From contig NZ_BSNG01000001.1 in NCBI RefSeq assembly GCF_030159855.1, positions 930,001-994,000 of the forward strand: a DNA stretch of 64,000 nt, written 5' to 3'. Numbering within the stretch: position 1 is the stretch's first letter; each line of letters starts with the position of its first letter. A model generated the notes under the pieces. The model saw nothing but the letters and a program-made list of their open reading frames with translations, ran no database searches and had not been told where the DNA came from. Position numbers and translations under genes: made by a program. The DNA comes from Devosia yakushimensis (lineage in GTDB: Bacteria > Pseudomonadota > Alphaproteobacteria > Rhizobiales > Devosiaceae). Below, piece by piece: positions 9,773-18,060 of the stretch.

Positions 9773-10093
9773 ATGACCAAGATCACTTACGTCCAGCAGG
9801 ACGGCGAACGCATCGAGACCGAAGGCCAGAACGGGGCCACCGTGATGGAAACGGCCATCATGAACGGCATTCCGGGCATTATCGCCGAATGCGGCGGCGC
9901 CTGCACCTGCGCTACTTGCCATGTTTACGTCGACGACGCCTGGACCGAAACGGTCGGCGGCCCGTCCAACATGGAGGAAGACATGCTCGACTTCGCCTTC
10001 GACGTGCGGGCCAATAGCCGTCTGTCCTGCCAGATCAAGGTCAAGGATGAACTCGACGGCCTGGTCGTCCACGTGCCGAGCCGCCAAGGTTAG
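9773..10093 (+). CDS. [2Fe-2S] ferredoxin, adrenodoxin type (copy 1)
   Basis: A 106-residue ferredoxin starting MTKITYVQQD. Cluster ligands are C40, C46, C49 and C86, in the CX5CX2C...C arrangement of vertebrate-type ferredoxins. Directly upstream of the sulfite-reduction genes and very like the ferredoxin at 16319 (same length, shared CATCHVYVD, EEDMLD and NSRLSCQI segments). It is a plausible electron donor to CysI or to another ferredoxin-dependent enzyme such as a P450 or hydroxylase. The upstream in-frame ATG at 9740 lacks a ribosome site and adds a poorly conserved tail. Confidence 0.9.
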   Translation: MTKITYVQQDGERIETEGQNGATVMETAIMNGIPGIIAECGGACTCATCHVYVDDAWTETVGGPSNMEEDMLDFAFDVRANSRLSCQIKVKDELDGLVVHVPSRQG

Positions 10094-10119
10094 AACTCCA
10101 AAGCTACCCCACCCACGAT

Positions 10120-10218
10120 GTCATCCCGGCGCAGGCCGGGATCCATGCTGAAGGCTATCCCAGCATGGCCTGTGTGGAGAGAACACAGCATGGATTCCGG
10201 CCTGCGCCGGAATGACAC
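10120..10218. repeat. REP-like inverted repeat, family A copy 1
   Basis: Two ~31-nt arms (10120-10150 and 10186-10217) pair imperfectly around a ~35-nt loop. The arms start with GTCATCCCGGC and end in CAGCATGGAT. Related elements lie at 16682, 46601 and 52562. The rest of the 336-bp gap before cysG (10219-10429) shows no gene and should hold the cys promoter. Confidence 0.8.
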
Positions 10219-10429
10219 CGTGTTTGTGAGAACATCGCAGCCATATCCCGAGAGTAAAATTTTCTCCGCATCTCCGGCGCAAAGATTCATTTAGCGGGTT
10301 TGTGGTATTCCCATTGTCGGCGTTCTGCGCCACGCCTTGCTAGGGAAATATAAAAGCTATTGAATTTCAACGCCTTGTATATGTGGGCCGGAGTGGATTA
10401 TTTTGCCCGCCACTCACAACAGGGTTCCA

Positions 10430-11821
10430 ATGGGTTATCTCAACACATTTCCGTTGAGCTACAAGGTACAGGGTCTGCGCATCGTCATCGTCGGCGGTGG
10501 TGAAGAAGCCCTCAACAAAGCCCGGCTGGTGACTAAGACGACCGCTCAGGTCGTGATTATATCCGAACAGATCGCAGCCGATTTTTCCGGCCTTTCCGTC
10601 ACCCTGATCGAGCGCGATTTCATCGCCGCCGATCTCGACAATACCGCCCTGGTTTTCGTTGCCGAGGAAAGCGCCGCCGCGGACCGTGCCAAGGCCGAAG
10701 CCCGCGCCCGTAGCATCCCGCTCAATGTGGTCGACGTTCCCGCCGAATGCGATTTCTACACCCCCTCCATCGTTGATCGCGCGCCGCTCACCGTCGCCAT
10801 CTCCACCGAAGGCGATGCCCCGGTGCTGGCCCGTCTTGTGCGTGCTCGTGTTGAGGCGATGCTGTCGCCCCGCATTGGCAAAATCGCCAGGCTCGCCGGT
10901 GGTTTACGCCACAAGGTTGAGAGCCTGATTCACGATGGCGCCGCCCGCCGCCGGTTCTATGAGGCGCTGGTGACCTCGCCCGCCATCGAAGCCGCCGAAG
11001 CTGCAGGGCAGGGCGCTGACGCCGCCGAAACCCTGCTGGCCCAGCATGCCGATGCCCAGGCACACGGCGTCGTCTGGCTGATCGGCGCTGGTCCGGGCTC
11101 GGAAGACCTGCTCACCCTGCGCGCCCAGCGTCTGCTGCAGGAAGCCGATGTCATCGTGCATGACCAGCTGGTGCCGGATGCCGTGGTGCAGATGGGCCGC
11201 CGCGATGCCGAGCAGATTTCGGTTGGCAAGGCCAAGGGCCATCACAGCTTTTCGCAGGCCCAGATCAACACGCTGATTGTTCGCCTGGCCAAAGAGGGCA
11301 AAAAGGTCGCCCGCCTCAAATCCGGCGATCCGATGATTTTCGGCCGCGCCGGCGAAGAAATCGCCGCTCTGCGCAAGGCCGGCGTGCCCTATCAGATCGT
11401 GCCCGGCGTCAGCGCCGCCCTTGCCGCTGCCGCCGATACCGCCACCCCGGTCACGCTGCGTAAAGTCTCCAGCGGCTTCGTGATGGCCACTGCCCATGGC
11501 GCCGATGATAGCGACCTCACCCATTGGGCCGCTCTCGCCCAGTCCGGCCTGACGCTGGCGCTGTACATGGGCAAGTCCATCGCCCCCGCGGTCGCCGCCC
11601 GCCTGATCGAGCAGGGCGCCAGTGCCGCGCTGCCCATCGGCATCGTGGTCAATGCCGGCCGGGCCGACAAATCCACCTATTCTGGAACTCTGGGAACGCT
11701 GGCGGCCAATGCCGTGGCGTTTGCCGATGGTCCGGCAATCATTTTCGTAGGCGAAGCCGTTGAGGCCGGTGATTGGGCAGAGGCTGCCCAGCTCACCGGT
11801 ATGAGCTTCAAAGTAGCGTGA
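10430..11821 (+). CDS. cysG: Siroheme synthase (precorrin-2 dehydrogenase / uroporphyrinogen-III methyltransferase)
   Basis: A 463-residue multifunctional enzyme of normal length. Residues 1-~200 are the CysG-N dehydrogenase/ferrochelatase half, with the NAD-binding glycine loop VIVGGGEEALNKA. The second half is the SAM-dependent SUMT domain, starting VVWLIGAGPGSEDLLTLRA, with RLKSGDPMIFGRAGEE and VVPGVSAA-like motifs. It makes siroheme from uroporphyrinogen III, the cofactor of the sulfite reductase encoded two genes later. First gene of a tightly packed operon with DUF2849, cysI and cysH. The ATG at 10430 is preferred because the family begins close to the YLNTFPL segment. Confidence 0.93.
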   Translation: MGYLNTFPLSYKVQGLRIVIVGGGEEALNKARLVTKTTAQVVIISEQIAADFSGLSVTLIERDFIAADLDNTALVFVAEESAAADRAKAEARARSIPLNVVDVPAECDFYTPSIVDRAPLTVAISTEGDAPVLARLVRARVEAMLSPRIGKIARLAGGLRHKVESLIHDGAARRRFYEALVTSPAIEAAEAAGQGADAAETLLAQHADAQAHGVVWLIGAGPGSEDLLTLRAQRLLQEADVIVHDQLVPDAVVQMGRRDAEQISVGKAKGHHSFSQAQINTLIVRLAKEGKKVARLKSGDPMIFGRAGEEIAALRKAGVPYQIVPGVSAALAAAADTATPVTLRKVSSGFVMATAHGADDSDLTHWAALAQSGLTLALYMGKSIAPAVAARLIEQGASAALPIGIVVNAGRADKSTYSGTLGTLAANAVAFADGPAIIFVGEAVEAGDWAEAAQLTGMSFKVA

Positions 11822-11825
11822 CGAC

Positions 11826-12149
11826 ATGGAAATTCTGACCGGCAATGAGCTGACATCGGGCGGGACGGTTTATCTCGACGCCCACAATAACTGGGTCGAG
11901 GACCTGCAAGCCGCACGTCTGTTCGGCAAGGAAGAGACTGCCGAGCGCGATGCTGCTTTGGTGGCCACCAAGGCCGGTGGCCGCGTCATCAGCCTTGAAA
12001 TCGAGGAAGTGAGCCAGGCGGACGGCCAAATCGTCCCCAAGCGCTTGCGCGAACGTATTCGGGCGGCGGGCCCCACCGCGCCCCTGACATTGAACGGCGA
12101 GATTTACGACCGCCAGCATCTGGATGAGGACGGTCATGTATCGATATGA
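11826..12149 (+). CDS. DUF2849 family protein
   Basis: A 107-residue soluble protein beginning MEILTGNELTSGGTVYLDA. In alphaproteobacteria DUF2849 genes sit between cysG and cysI, as here, 4 nt after cysG and overlapping cysI by 14 nt. No catalytic motif is visible. The position suggests a small accessory protein for siroheme insertion or sulfite reduction. Function not established. Confidence 0.85.
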   Translation: MEILTGNELTSGGTVYLDAHNNWVEDLQAARLFGKEETAERDAALVATKAGGRVISLEIEEVSQADGQIVPKRLRERIRAAGPTAPLTLNGEIYDRQHLDEDGHVSI

Positions 12150-13794
12150 CGAATTCGACGCGGCTTTCGTTGCGGGCCGCACCAGCCAATTTGCCGATCA
12201 GGTCAAGCGTCGCCTCTCGGGCGAGCTGAGCGAAGACCAGTTCCGCCCCCTGCGGCTGATGAACGGGCTCTACCTGCAATTGCACGCCTATATGCTGCGC
12301 ATCGCCGTGCCCTATGGCACGCTGTCGTCGCGCCAGATGCGCAAGTTTGCCCATATCGCCCGCACCTATGATCGTGGCTATGGCCACTTCACCACGCGGC
12401 AGAACATTCAGTTCAACTGGCCCAAGCTCAAGGACATTCCGGTGATCCTGGAGGAGCTGGCTTCGGTCGAGATGCACGCCATCCAGACCTCGGGCAATTG
12501 CATCCGCAATGTCACGGCCGACCATTTCGCTGGCGCTGCCGCCGACGAGATCATCGACCCGCGCCCGATTGCCGAAATCCTGCGCCAATGGTCGAGCCTG
12601 CATCCCGAATTCAGCTATCTGCCGCGCAAGTTCAAGATCGCCATCACCGGCGCGCCGAATGACCGCGCCGCCATCCGCTTCCACGATATTGGCCTGCAGG
12701 CCGCCACCAATGCGGCCGGCGAAATTGGCTGGGAAGTCTGGGTTGGTGGTGGCCTTGGCCGTACGCCGATGATCGGCAAGCTGATCAACAGCTTCGTGCC
12801 CAATGAGCACCTGCTGGCCTATCTGGAATCCATCATGCGGGTCTATAACCGCTATGGCCGCCGCGATAACAAGTACAAGGCGCGCATCAAAATCCTGGTG
12901 CACGAAGAAGGCCTTGAGACCATCAAGGGGCAGGTCGAAGCCGAGTTTGCCGAGGTGCGCGGTGGCGTTTTGACCCTGCCGTCCGAGGAAGTGGACCGCA
13001 TCACGGCCTATTTCGCGCCGCCGTCCTTCAAGGCGCAACCGGCCACCAAGATCGATGTGGCCTATCAGTCCATCATCGATCCCGCCTATGGCCGCTGGCT
13101 CGACCACAATATCAATTCGCATCGCGAAGCCGGCTATGCCTCGGTCACCATCTCCCTCAAGCCTGTTGGCGGCGCCCCGGGCGATGCCACCGATAAGCAG
13201 ATGGACGACATTGCCGATATCGCCGAGCGCTACGCGTTCGACGAGTTGCGCGTGACCCATGAGCAGAACCTGGTCCTGCCCCATGTCGCCATTGCCGACC
13301 TCCGCGCCGTCTATGACGCGCTGGTCGCCACCGGCCTCGCCGAAGGCAATACCGGGCTGATCACTGACATGATCTGCTGCCCGGGCCTTGATTTCTGCGC
13401 CCTGGCCAACGCCCGTTCGATCCCCATCGCGCAGGAAATCAGCCGCAAGTTTGCCGAACCCAAGCGGCAGGCCGAAATCGGCGATCTCAAGATCAAGATT
13501 TCCGGCTGCATCAATGCCTGCGGCCACCACCATGTCGGTCACATCGGTATTCTGGGCGTCGAGAAAAAGGGCGGCGAACTCTATCAGATCACCCTGGGCG
13601 GCGACGCCACCGAGCACGCCTCCGTCGGCAAAATCATCGGCCCCGGCTTTGAGGCCGATGCGGTCCCCGGCGCCATCGAAACGCTGGTTGATACCTATAT
13701 CGCCAAGCGGACCAGCGCGGATGAAAGCTTCATCGCCGCCTATCGCCGCCTGGGCGAAGCCCCGTTCAAGGAGGCCCTCTATGGCACTGCCTAA
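12136..13794 (+). CDS. cysI: Nitrite/sulfite reductase hemoprotein (CysI type)
   Basis: A 552-residue protein with the repeated ferredoxin-like half domains of siroheme reductases. The N-terminal half carries YGHFTTRQNIQFNW and TSGNCIRNVTADHF. The [4Fe-4S]/siroheme ligands are in CCPGLDFC and, ~40 residues later, SGCINACGHHHVGHIG. It reduces sulfite to sulfide with six electrons. No flavoprotein CysJ gene is near, while ferredoxins and a ferredoxin reductase flank the operon, so it is probably ferredoxin-dependent. The start ATG at 12136 overlaps the preceding gene by 14 nt, and its end overlaps cysH by 14 nt. A nitrite role cannot be excluded. Confidence 0.92.
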   Translation: MYRYDEFDAAFVAGRTSQFADQVKRRLSGELSEDQFRPLRLMNGLYLQLHAYMLRIAVPYGTLSSRQMRKFAHIARTYDRGYGHFTTRQNIQFNWPKLKDIPVILEELASVEMHAIQTSGNCIRNVTADHFAGAAADEIIDPRPIAEILRQWSSLHPEFSYLPRKFKIAITGAPNDRAAIRFHDIGLQAATNAAGEIGWEVWVGGGLGRTPMIGKLINSFVPNEHLLAYLESIMRVYNRYGRRDNKYKARIKILVHEEGLETIKGQVEAEFAEVRGGVLTLPSEEVDRITAYFAPPSFKAQPATKIDVAYQSIIDPAYGRWLDHNINSHREAGYASVTISLKPVGGAPGDATDKQMDDIADIAERYAFDELRVTHEQNLVLPHVAIADLRAVYDALVATGLAEGNTGLITDMICCPGLDFCALANARSIPIAQEISRKFAEPKRQAEIGDLKIKISGCINACGHHHVGHIGILGVEKKGGELYQITLGGDATEHASVGKIIGPGFEADAVPGAIETLVDTYIAKRTSADESFIAAYRRLGEAPFKEALYGTA

Positions 13795-15055
13795 ATTGGC
13801 CCCGGTCCCCGCCGGGCACGACAAGCTGCGCGCCCTCGGCATTCTCGCCCTCAACGGCATGTTCGACGAGATGGACGCCGTTGGTGTCCTGCGGCAGGCC
13901 GCCAGCGAAATCCTCGTGGGCGATCTGGCTATTGTCTCCTCGTTCGGTGCGGATTCGGCCGTGCTGCTGCACCTCGTCGCGCAGGTCGATCCGAGTCTGC
14001 CGGTCTATTTCCTCGAAACCGGCAAGCATTTCCGCGAAACGCTGGACTATGTCGAAACGCTCAAAAAGCATCTCGGCCTGATCAATGTGCATGCCCTCCA
14101 CCCCAATTCCGAGGATGTGAAGCGCTTCGATCCCAAAGGCGATCTCTGGGAAACCGACCCGGATTCATGCTGCCATATCCGCAAGACCGAGCCGCTTGAG
14201 CCGGTCACCGAGCAATATGGTGGTTGGGTCACGGGCCGCAAGCGCTTCCAGACCAAGGAACGCGGCGTGCTGCCGCATTTCGAGCTGACGAGTGATGATC
14301 GCATCAAGGTCAATCCGCTGGCCTATTTCACCGATGCCGATGTCAACCAATACAAGATCGACCACGGCTTGCCCGAGCACCCGCTCTTCGCTAAGGGCTA
14401 CAAGTCGATCGGCTGCGCGCCCTGCACCTCGGTGGTTGCCGAGGGCGAGGACCCGCGTGCCGGCCGGTGGCGCGGCCTCAACAAAAAAGAGTGCGGCATC
14501 CATTTCGACTTCAACGGAGCGATCGCCAAGCCGATGACTGCCGCCACCAAACACACACTCTGGAAGGATGGCGCCTTCATCGCTGACCCGTTCCATGAAT
14601 GGGCCGAAGGCGACGACCCCGCGAGCGTCAGCTACAAGCATGTGCCGCTTTCCGTGTTCCTGGCCAATCGCGACGCCGTGCTGGCCAATCCGCATCCGTT
14701 GGGCCTGCTGATCGTGCCGGGCGACCGGATCGAGGATGCCGAGGCCGATCTCGCTCGCTTTGCCTCCATCGCCATCAAATTCCCCGCCTTTACCGATGGG
14801 CGCGGCTATTCGGTGGGCCGGCTGCTGGCCGAGCGCTACGGATATGGCAATGAAATCCGGGCGATAGGCGATGTGCTTCAGGATCAGATTCCGCTGATGC
14901 GCCGCTGTGGCTTCAATGCCTTCGTCGTCTCCCACGAGCCGACCCGCCAGGCCCTGATCGAGAACCGCCTGCCAGAAGTGGCGCTGTTCTACCAGCCCGT
15001 GGGCATTACCGAAGTCCCCGCCGGCACGCGCCCCTTCCTTCGCCGCGCCCATTGA
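13781..15055 (+). CDS. cysH: Fused adenylylsulfate reductase (CysH) and DUF934 protein
   Basis: A single 424-residue frame. Residues 1-~255 are a PAPS/APS reductase: ATP-pyrophosphatase-like loop SSFGADSA, ETGKHFRET, and the paired cysteines C130-C131 and C212/C215 that bind a [4Fe-4S] cluster in the APS-specific, thioredoxin-dependent type. The catalytic ECGIH is at C238. Residues ~258-424 are DUF934, recognisable by FPAFTDGRGYSVGRLLAERYG, GDVLQDQIPLMRRCGF and neighbouring residues. DUF934 is normally a separate gene beside cysI/cysH. A strong AAGGAGG lies 6 nt before the ATG. The product feeds sulfite to the CysI protein. Confidence 0.92.
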   Translation: MALPKLAPVPAGHDKLRALGILALNGMFDEMDAVGVLRQAASEILVGDLAIVSSFGADSAVLLHLVAQVDPSLPVYFLETGKHFRETLDYVETLKKHLGLINVHALHPNSEDVKRFDPKGDLWETDPDSCCHIRKTEPLEPVTEQYGGWVTGRKRFQTKERGVLPHFELTSDDRIKVNPLAYFTDADVNQYKIDHGLPEHPLFAKGYKSIGCAPCTSVVAEGEDPRAGRWRGLNKKECGIHFDFNGAIAKPMTAATKHTLWKDGAFIADPFHEWAEGDDPASVSYKHVPLSVFLANRDAVLANPHPLGLLIVPGDRIEDAEADLARFASIAIKFPAFTDGRGYSVGRLLAERYGYGNEIRAIGDVLQDQIPLMRRCGFNAFVVSHEPTRQALIENRLPEVALFYQPVGITEVPAGTRPFLRRAH

Positions 15056-15198
15056 GGTAAGTGGAGCGGGTTTGTCACATTAACCCACCGGGTTGGTCTT
15101 GCGAAAGCGGGAACCCCCGTTGCTGAAACAGAGGTTCCCGTGGATGCGGGACACCGAGGTATAGTCAAACCTCGGCAAGAACGGACTTTGAGAAAAGC

Positions 15199-16224
15199 AT
15201 GAGCACTGAGATCACCACCGATGTCGTCGTCATTGGCGCGGGCCCCTGCGGGCTGTTCGCGGCCTTTGAACTCGGACTGCTCGACCTCAAATGCCATTTC
15301 ATCGACATTCTGGACCGCCCCGGCGGGCAGTGCGCCGAGCTCTATCCCGAAAAACCGATCTACGACATTCCTGGCTTCCCGGTGGTGACCGGCCAGGATC
15401 TGACCGACAATCTGATGGCCCAGATCGCCCCCTTCGCGCCCGAGTTCCACTTCAATCGCATGGTCAACTCCATCGAGAAGCAGGAAGACGGCTCGTTCAA
15501 GCTGGAAACCGATGCCGACGAGATTTTCCACGCCAAGGTGGTGGTCATCGCCGCCGGCGGCGGCTCATTCCAGCCCAAGCGCCCGCCGGTCGAGGGCATT
15601 GAGGCATTCGAGAACAAGTCGGTGTTCTATTCCGTCCGCAAGATGGATGATTTCCGCGATCAGGACGTCGTCATTGTCGGCGGCGGCGATTCAGCGCTGG
15701 ATTGGACGCTTAACCTGCAACCTATCGTGCGCTCGCTGACCCTGGTGCACCGCCGCGATGCCTTCAAGGCCGCGCCGGCTTCGGTCAACAAGATGAAGGA
15801 AATGGTGGCCGAGGGTAAGATCAATTTCCTGCTCGGCCAGATCGGCAAGCTCGATGGCGAAAATGGCCAGATCAACCATGTGCATCTGACCACCGATGCC
15901 GGTGATCTCTCAGTGCCCGCCACGCGCCTGCTGCCGTTCTTCGGCCTCACGATGAAGCTGGGCCCGGTGGCCGATTGGGGCCTTGAGCTCAACGACAACA
16001 CGATCAAGGTCGATACCGAGAAGTTCGAGACCTCGGTGCCCGGCATTTTCGCCATTGGCGACATCAATTGGTATCCAGGCAAGCTCAAGCTGATCCTCTC
16101 TGGCTTCCACGAAGCGGCGCTGATGGCCCAGGCCGCCAAGAAGATCGTCTCGCCCGATGAGCGTGTGGTGTTCCAATACACCACCAGCTCCACCAAGCTG
16201 CAGAAGAAGCTGGGCGTCGCCTAA
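15199..16224 (+). CDS. Ferredoxin--NADP+ reductase, thioredoxin-reductase-like (type 2)
   Basis: A 341-residue flavoprotein. The FAD-binding motif VVVIGAGPCGLFAAFEL is at the N-terminus, the NADPH-binding VVIVGGGDSALDWTLNL in the middle, and the FAD-contact FAIGDINWYPGKLKLILSGF near the end. The redox-active CxxC of thioredoxin reductase is absent, which together with the C-terminal FQYTTSSTKLQKKLGV tail marks the type 2 ferredoxin reductases. It follows the cys operon after a 143-bp gap that holds an imperfect hairpin (arms 15108-15115 and 15133-15140), and precedes a ferredoxin gene. It probably supplies electrons from NADPH to the ferredoxins for CysI. Confidence 0.88.
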   Translation: MSTEITTDVVVIGAGPCGLFAAFELGLLDLKCHFIDILDRPGGQCAELYPEKPIYDIPGFPVVTGQDLTDNLMAQIAPFAPEFHFNRMVNSIEKQEDGSFKLETDADEIFHAKVVVIAAGGGSFQPKRPPVEGIEAFENKSVFYSVRKMDDFRDQDVVIVGGGDSALDWTLNLQPIVRSLTLVHRRDAFKAAPASVNKMKEMVAEGKINFLLGQIGKLDGENGQINHVHLTTDAGDLSVPATRLLPFFGLTMKLGPVADWGLELNDNTIKVDTEKFETSVPGIFAIGDINWYPGKLKLILSGFHEAALMAQAAKKIVSPDERVVFQYTTSSTKLQKKLGVA

Positions 16225-16318
16225 TTCCCGCATCGCGGTTTTATTGCCAGCACCGCCTTCCCCTTGCGGGGGAGGCCGGGAGAGGGGTATGGACGCCCCA
16301 AGAGTTGAGGAAGCGCCC

Positions 16319-16639
16319 ATGAAAATCCAAGTCACCGACCAGGCCGGCGACGTCCACGAGCTTGAAGGGCTCGAGGGCTGGCGCGCGATGGAAGTGATCC
16401 GTGACTGGGGCCTCAACATCAAGGCCGAATGCGGCGGCGCGCTCAGCTGCGCCACCTGCCATGTCTATGTCGACAAGGACTGGATGGACGCGGTGGGCGC
16501 CCCCAGCGACGAAGAAGAGGATATGCTGGATTCGGTGGGCGACGTCCGTTCCAATTCGCGCCTCTCCTGCCAGATACTAATGAGCGACGCACTGGATGGC
16601 CTCAAGCTCACTTTGGCCCCCAGCGCCGCCAAGGATTGA
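16319..16639 (+). CDS. [2Fe-2S] ferredoxin, adrenodoxin type (copy 2)
   Basis: A 106-residue paralogue of the ferredoxin at 9773, with ligands C38, C44, C47 and C84. The start ATG at 16319 has GAGGAAG about 6 nt upstream; an in-frame ATG at 16289 lacks one. Located 94 bp after the ferredoxin reductase, which is its likely partner. It has more acidic surface residues in the EEEEDMLD region than copy 1. Confidence 0.9.
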   Translation: MKIQVTDQAGDVHELEGLEGWRAMEVIRDWGLNIKAECGGALSCATCHVYVDKDWMDAVGAPSDEEEDMLDSVGDVRSNSRLSCQILMSDALDGLKLTLAPSAAKD

Positions 16640-16681
16640 GGCTGGACGCAACGCGGCATTGCCACCCAGATAACCTTGCGG

Positions 16682-16756
16682 TCGTCATTGCCCGGCTCGT
16701 CCGGGCAATCCATCTGTCCTCCGCATGGACCACCCGGACAAGCCGGGTGGTGACGG
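16682..16756. repeat. REP-like inverted repeat, family A copy 2 (subtype 2)
   Basis: Arms at about 16682-16713 and 16723-16755 carry the core TTGCCCGGCTCGTCCGGGCAA and its complement-like partner ending CCGGGTGGTGAC. This is the same subtype as the copy at 52562. It lies between convergent genes, 11 bp from the stop of the FMN reductase. Confidence 0.75.
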
Positions 16757-16766
16757 TGGATGCGAC

Positions 16767-17339
16767 CTATTCCGCCGCAACGTCCAGAGCGACATCGCCA
16801 TAGCGCTCGATGAACGCCGCAAATTTATCCGTCCAACCCGACAGGAACGTCGCCGTTGCCTCGTCGGTCACTTCCAGCTCATCGGTGATCAGCCCCGGCT
16901 TCATCGTGAAATACATTTCCGGCTGCCCCATCACGATCAGCCCATAGACCGGCAGGATGGACCGCAAATGGCCCTGGCCGGCTGCCGTGCCAACGGCGCC
17001 AACCGAAGCGCCAATCAGCGCCGTGGGCTTGCCATGCCAGGAGCTTTGCCCCCAGGGCCGCGAACCCCAGTCCAGCGCGTTCTTGATCAGCGCGGGGAAG
17101 GAGCGGTTGAGTTCGGGCATGGCGATCAGTACGGCATCGTCGCCTTCCACCAGCTGCTTGAACTGGGTGACCGCCTCGGGCGGGTTGCTCCACAGCTCAT
17201 TGTCATAATGGGGCAGGCTGCCCAGATCGGCATAATTGAACTTCAGCTTGCCACCCGCCAGCTTCTCCAGCGTCTGCGTCAGCTTGCGATTGATGGAATT
17301 GGGGCTCAGGCTGCCAACGAGGACGGCGACGGTTTTCAT
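16767..17339 (-). CDS. NADPH-dependent FMN reductase family protein
   Basis: A 190-residue flavodoxin-like protein. The N-terminal phosphate-binding loop VGSLSPNSINRKL binds FMN, and the segments MPELNRSFPALIKNALDW and SVGAVGTAAGQGHLR are typical of the NAD(P)H-dependent FMN/quinone/chromate reductase (YieF/ChrR-like) family. It likely reduces quinones or electrophiles with NADPH. Divergent from an HxlR regulator across 95 bp, a common pairing in which the regulator senses the reductase's stressor. Substrate not determinable. Confidence 0.88.
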   Translation of the reverse strand: MKTVAVLVGSLSPNSINRKLTQTLEKLAGGKLKFNYADLGSLPHYDNELWSNPPEAVTQFKQLVEGDDAVLIAMPELNRSFPALIKNALDWGSRPWGQSSWHGKPTALIGASVGAVGTAAGQGHLRSILPVYGLIVMGQPEMYFTMKPGLITDELEVTDEATATFLSGWTDKFAAFIERYGDVALDVAAE

Positions 17340-17362
17340 GATGGACCCTATGGTATCCGTTA

Positions 17363-17391
17363 GAGACTGACGCTATATGAGTGACTGTCTC
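17363..17391. promoter_or_regulatory. Imperfect inverted repeat in the reductase/HxlR divergent promoter
   Basis: GAGAC and GTCTC bracket a 19-nt centre with further partial symmetry (CTGAC / GTGACT). It lies midway between the two divergent start codons and is a candidate HxlR operator. The symmetry is weak. Confidence 0.3.
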
Positions 17392-17434
17392 ATCCGCCGC
17401 AAGACGGCACTTTTGCGATACGACAGGCACTAAA

Positions 17435-17860
17435 ATGAAACCAGTTGATCCCCATAACGATTGCCGCCCGGTCGGCGAAATCCTGCACCAGATCGGCGGC
17501 AAATGGACCGTGTTGATCATCAACAAGCTCAGCGACGGCCCGCTGCGTTTTGGCGAAATCAAGCGGGAGATTGGCGGCATCAGCCAGAAAGTGCTGACTG
17601 CAACCCTGCGCGATCTGGAAATGGATGGCTTCGTCACGCGCACCGTGACGCCCTCGATTCCCCCGCGGGTCGATTACGAACTGACCGAATTGGGCCGTGA
17701 CCTGCAAAAGCCGCTCCAGGCCCTTGGCGCCTGGGCGCTGGACAACCGCCCCAAAGTCATCGCTGCCCGGATGCGCTATTTCGACGAACACCCCGACGCC
17801 ATGCCCAAACCCAGGGGCCGGGTGGCGCTACAGGCTCCGCCGCTGCTGGCGGCGGAGTAA
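17435..17860 (+). CDS. HxlR family winged-helix transcriptional regulator
   Basis: A 141-residue protein from ATG 17435 (MKPVDPHNDCRPV). The family core IGGKWTVLIINKLSDGPLRF, the recognition region ISQKVLTATLRDLEMDGFV and the wing VDYELTELGRDL are all present. It has an N-terminal cysteine (C9) at the position that in HxlR/HypR relatives senses electrophiles. It probably controls the divergent FMN reductase and itself. Confidence 0.9.
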   Translation: MKPVDPHNDCRPVGEILHQIGGKWTVLIINKLSDGPLRFGEIKREIGGISQKVLTATLRDLEMDGFVTRTVTPSIPPRVDYELTELGRDLQKPLQALGAWALDNRPKVIAARMRYFDEHPDAMPKPRGRVALQAPPLLAAE

Positions 17861-17865
17861 GCCCC

Positions 17866-18045
17866 TCATCCCAACCGAATTCGCAAACGCGAATTCGGTG
17901 ACCCTGTGGGCACCTTTTCCCACGAGGGGGAAGGGGCTCGGTGGGATGGAGAGGCACTGAGCCAACCCTCGCCCCTTGTGGGAGAGGGACAGATCATTCT
18001 TCGTCCAGAAGAATGGTCAGGGTGAGGGGTTGCTTCCGCAAGCAC
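17866..18045. repeat. Intergenic palindromic repeat cluster (CCCTC...GAGGG type)
   Basis: About 180 bp without a gene, made of several nested palindromes: AATTCGCAAACGCGAATT, CCTTTTCCCACGAGGGGGAAGG, CCCTTGTGGGAGAGGG and ATTCTTCGTCCAGAAGAAT. The whole is bracketed by CCCCTCATCC and GGGTGAGGGG. It lies between convergent genes. A shorter fragment of similar composition lies at 16247-16290. Confidence 0.55.
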
Positions 18046-18060
18046 CAGCGGACGGGTTGC

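Noticed and set aside
11989..13860. 623-codon open frame antisense to cysI
   Set aside because: The plus strand encodes a complete siroheme reductase with cluster motifs; the antisense translation shows no recognisable domain.
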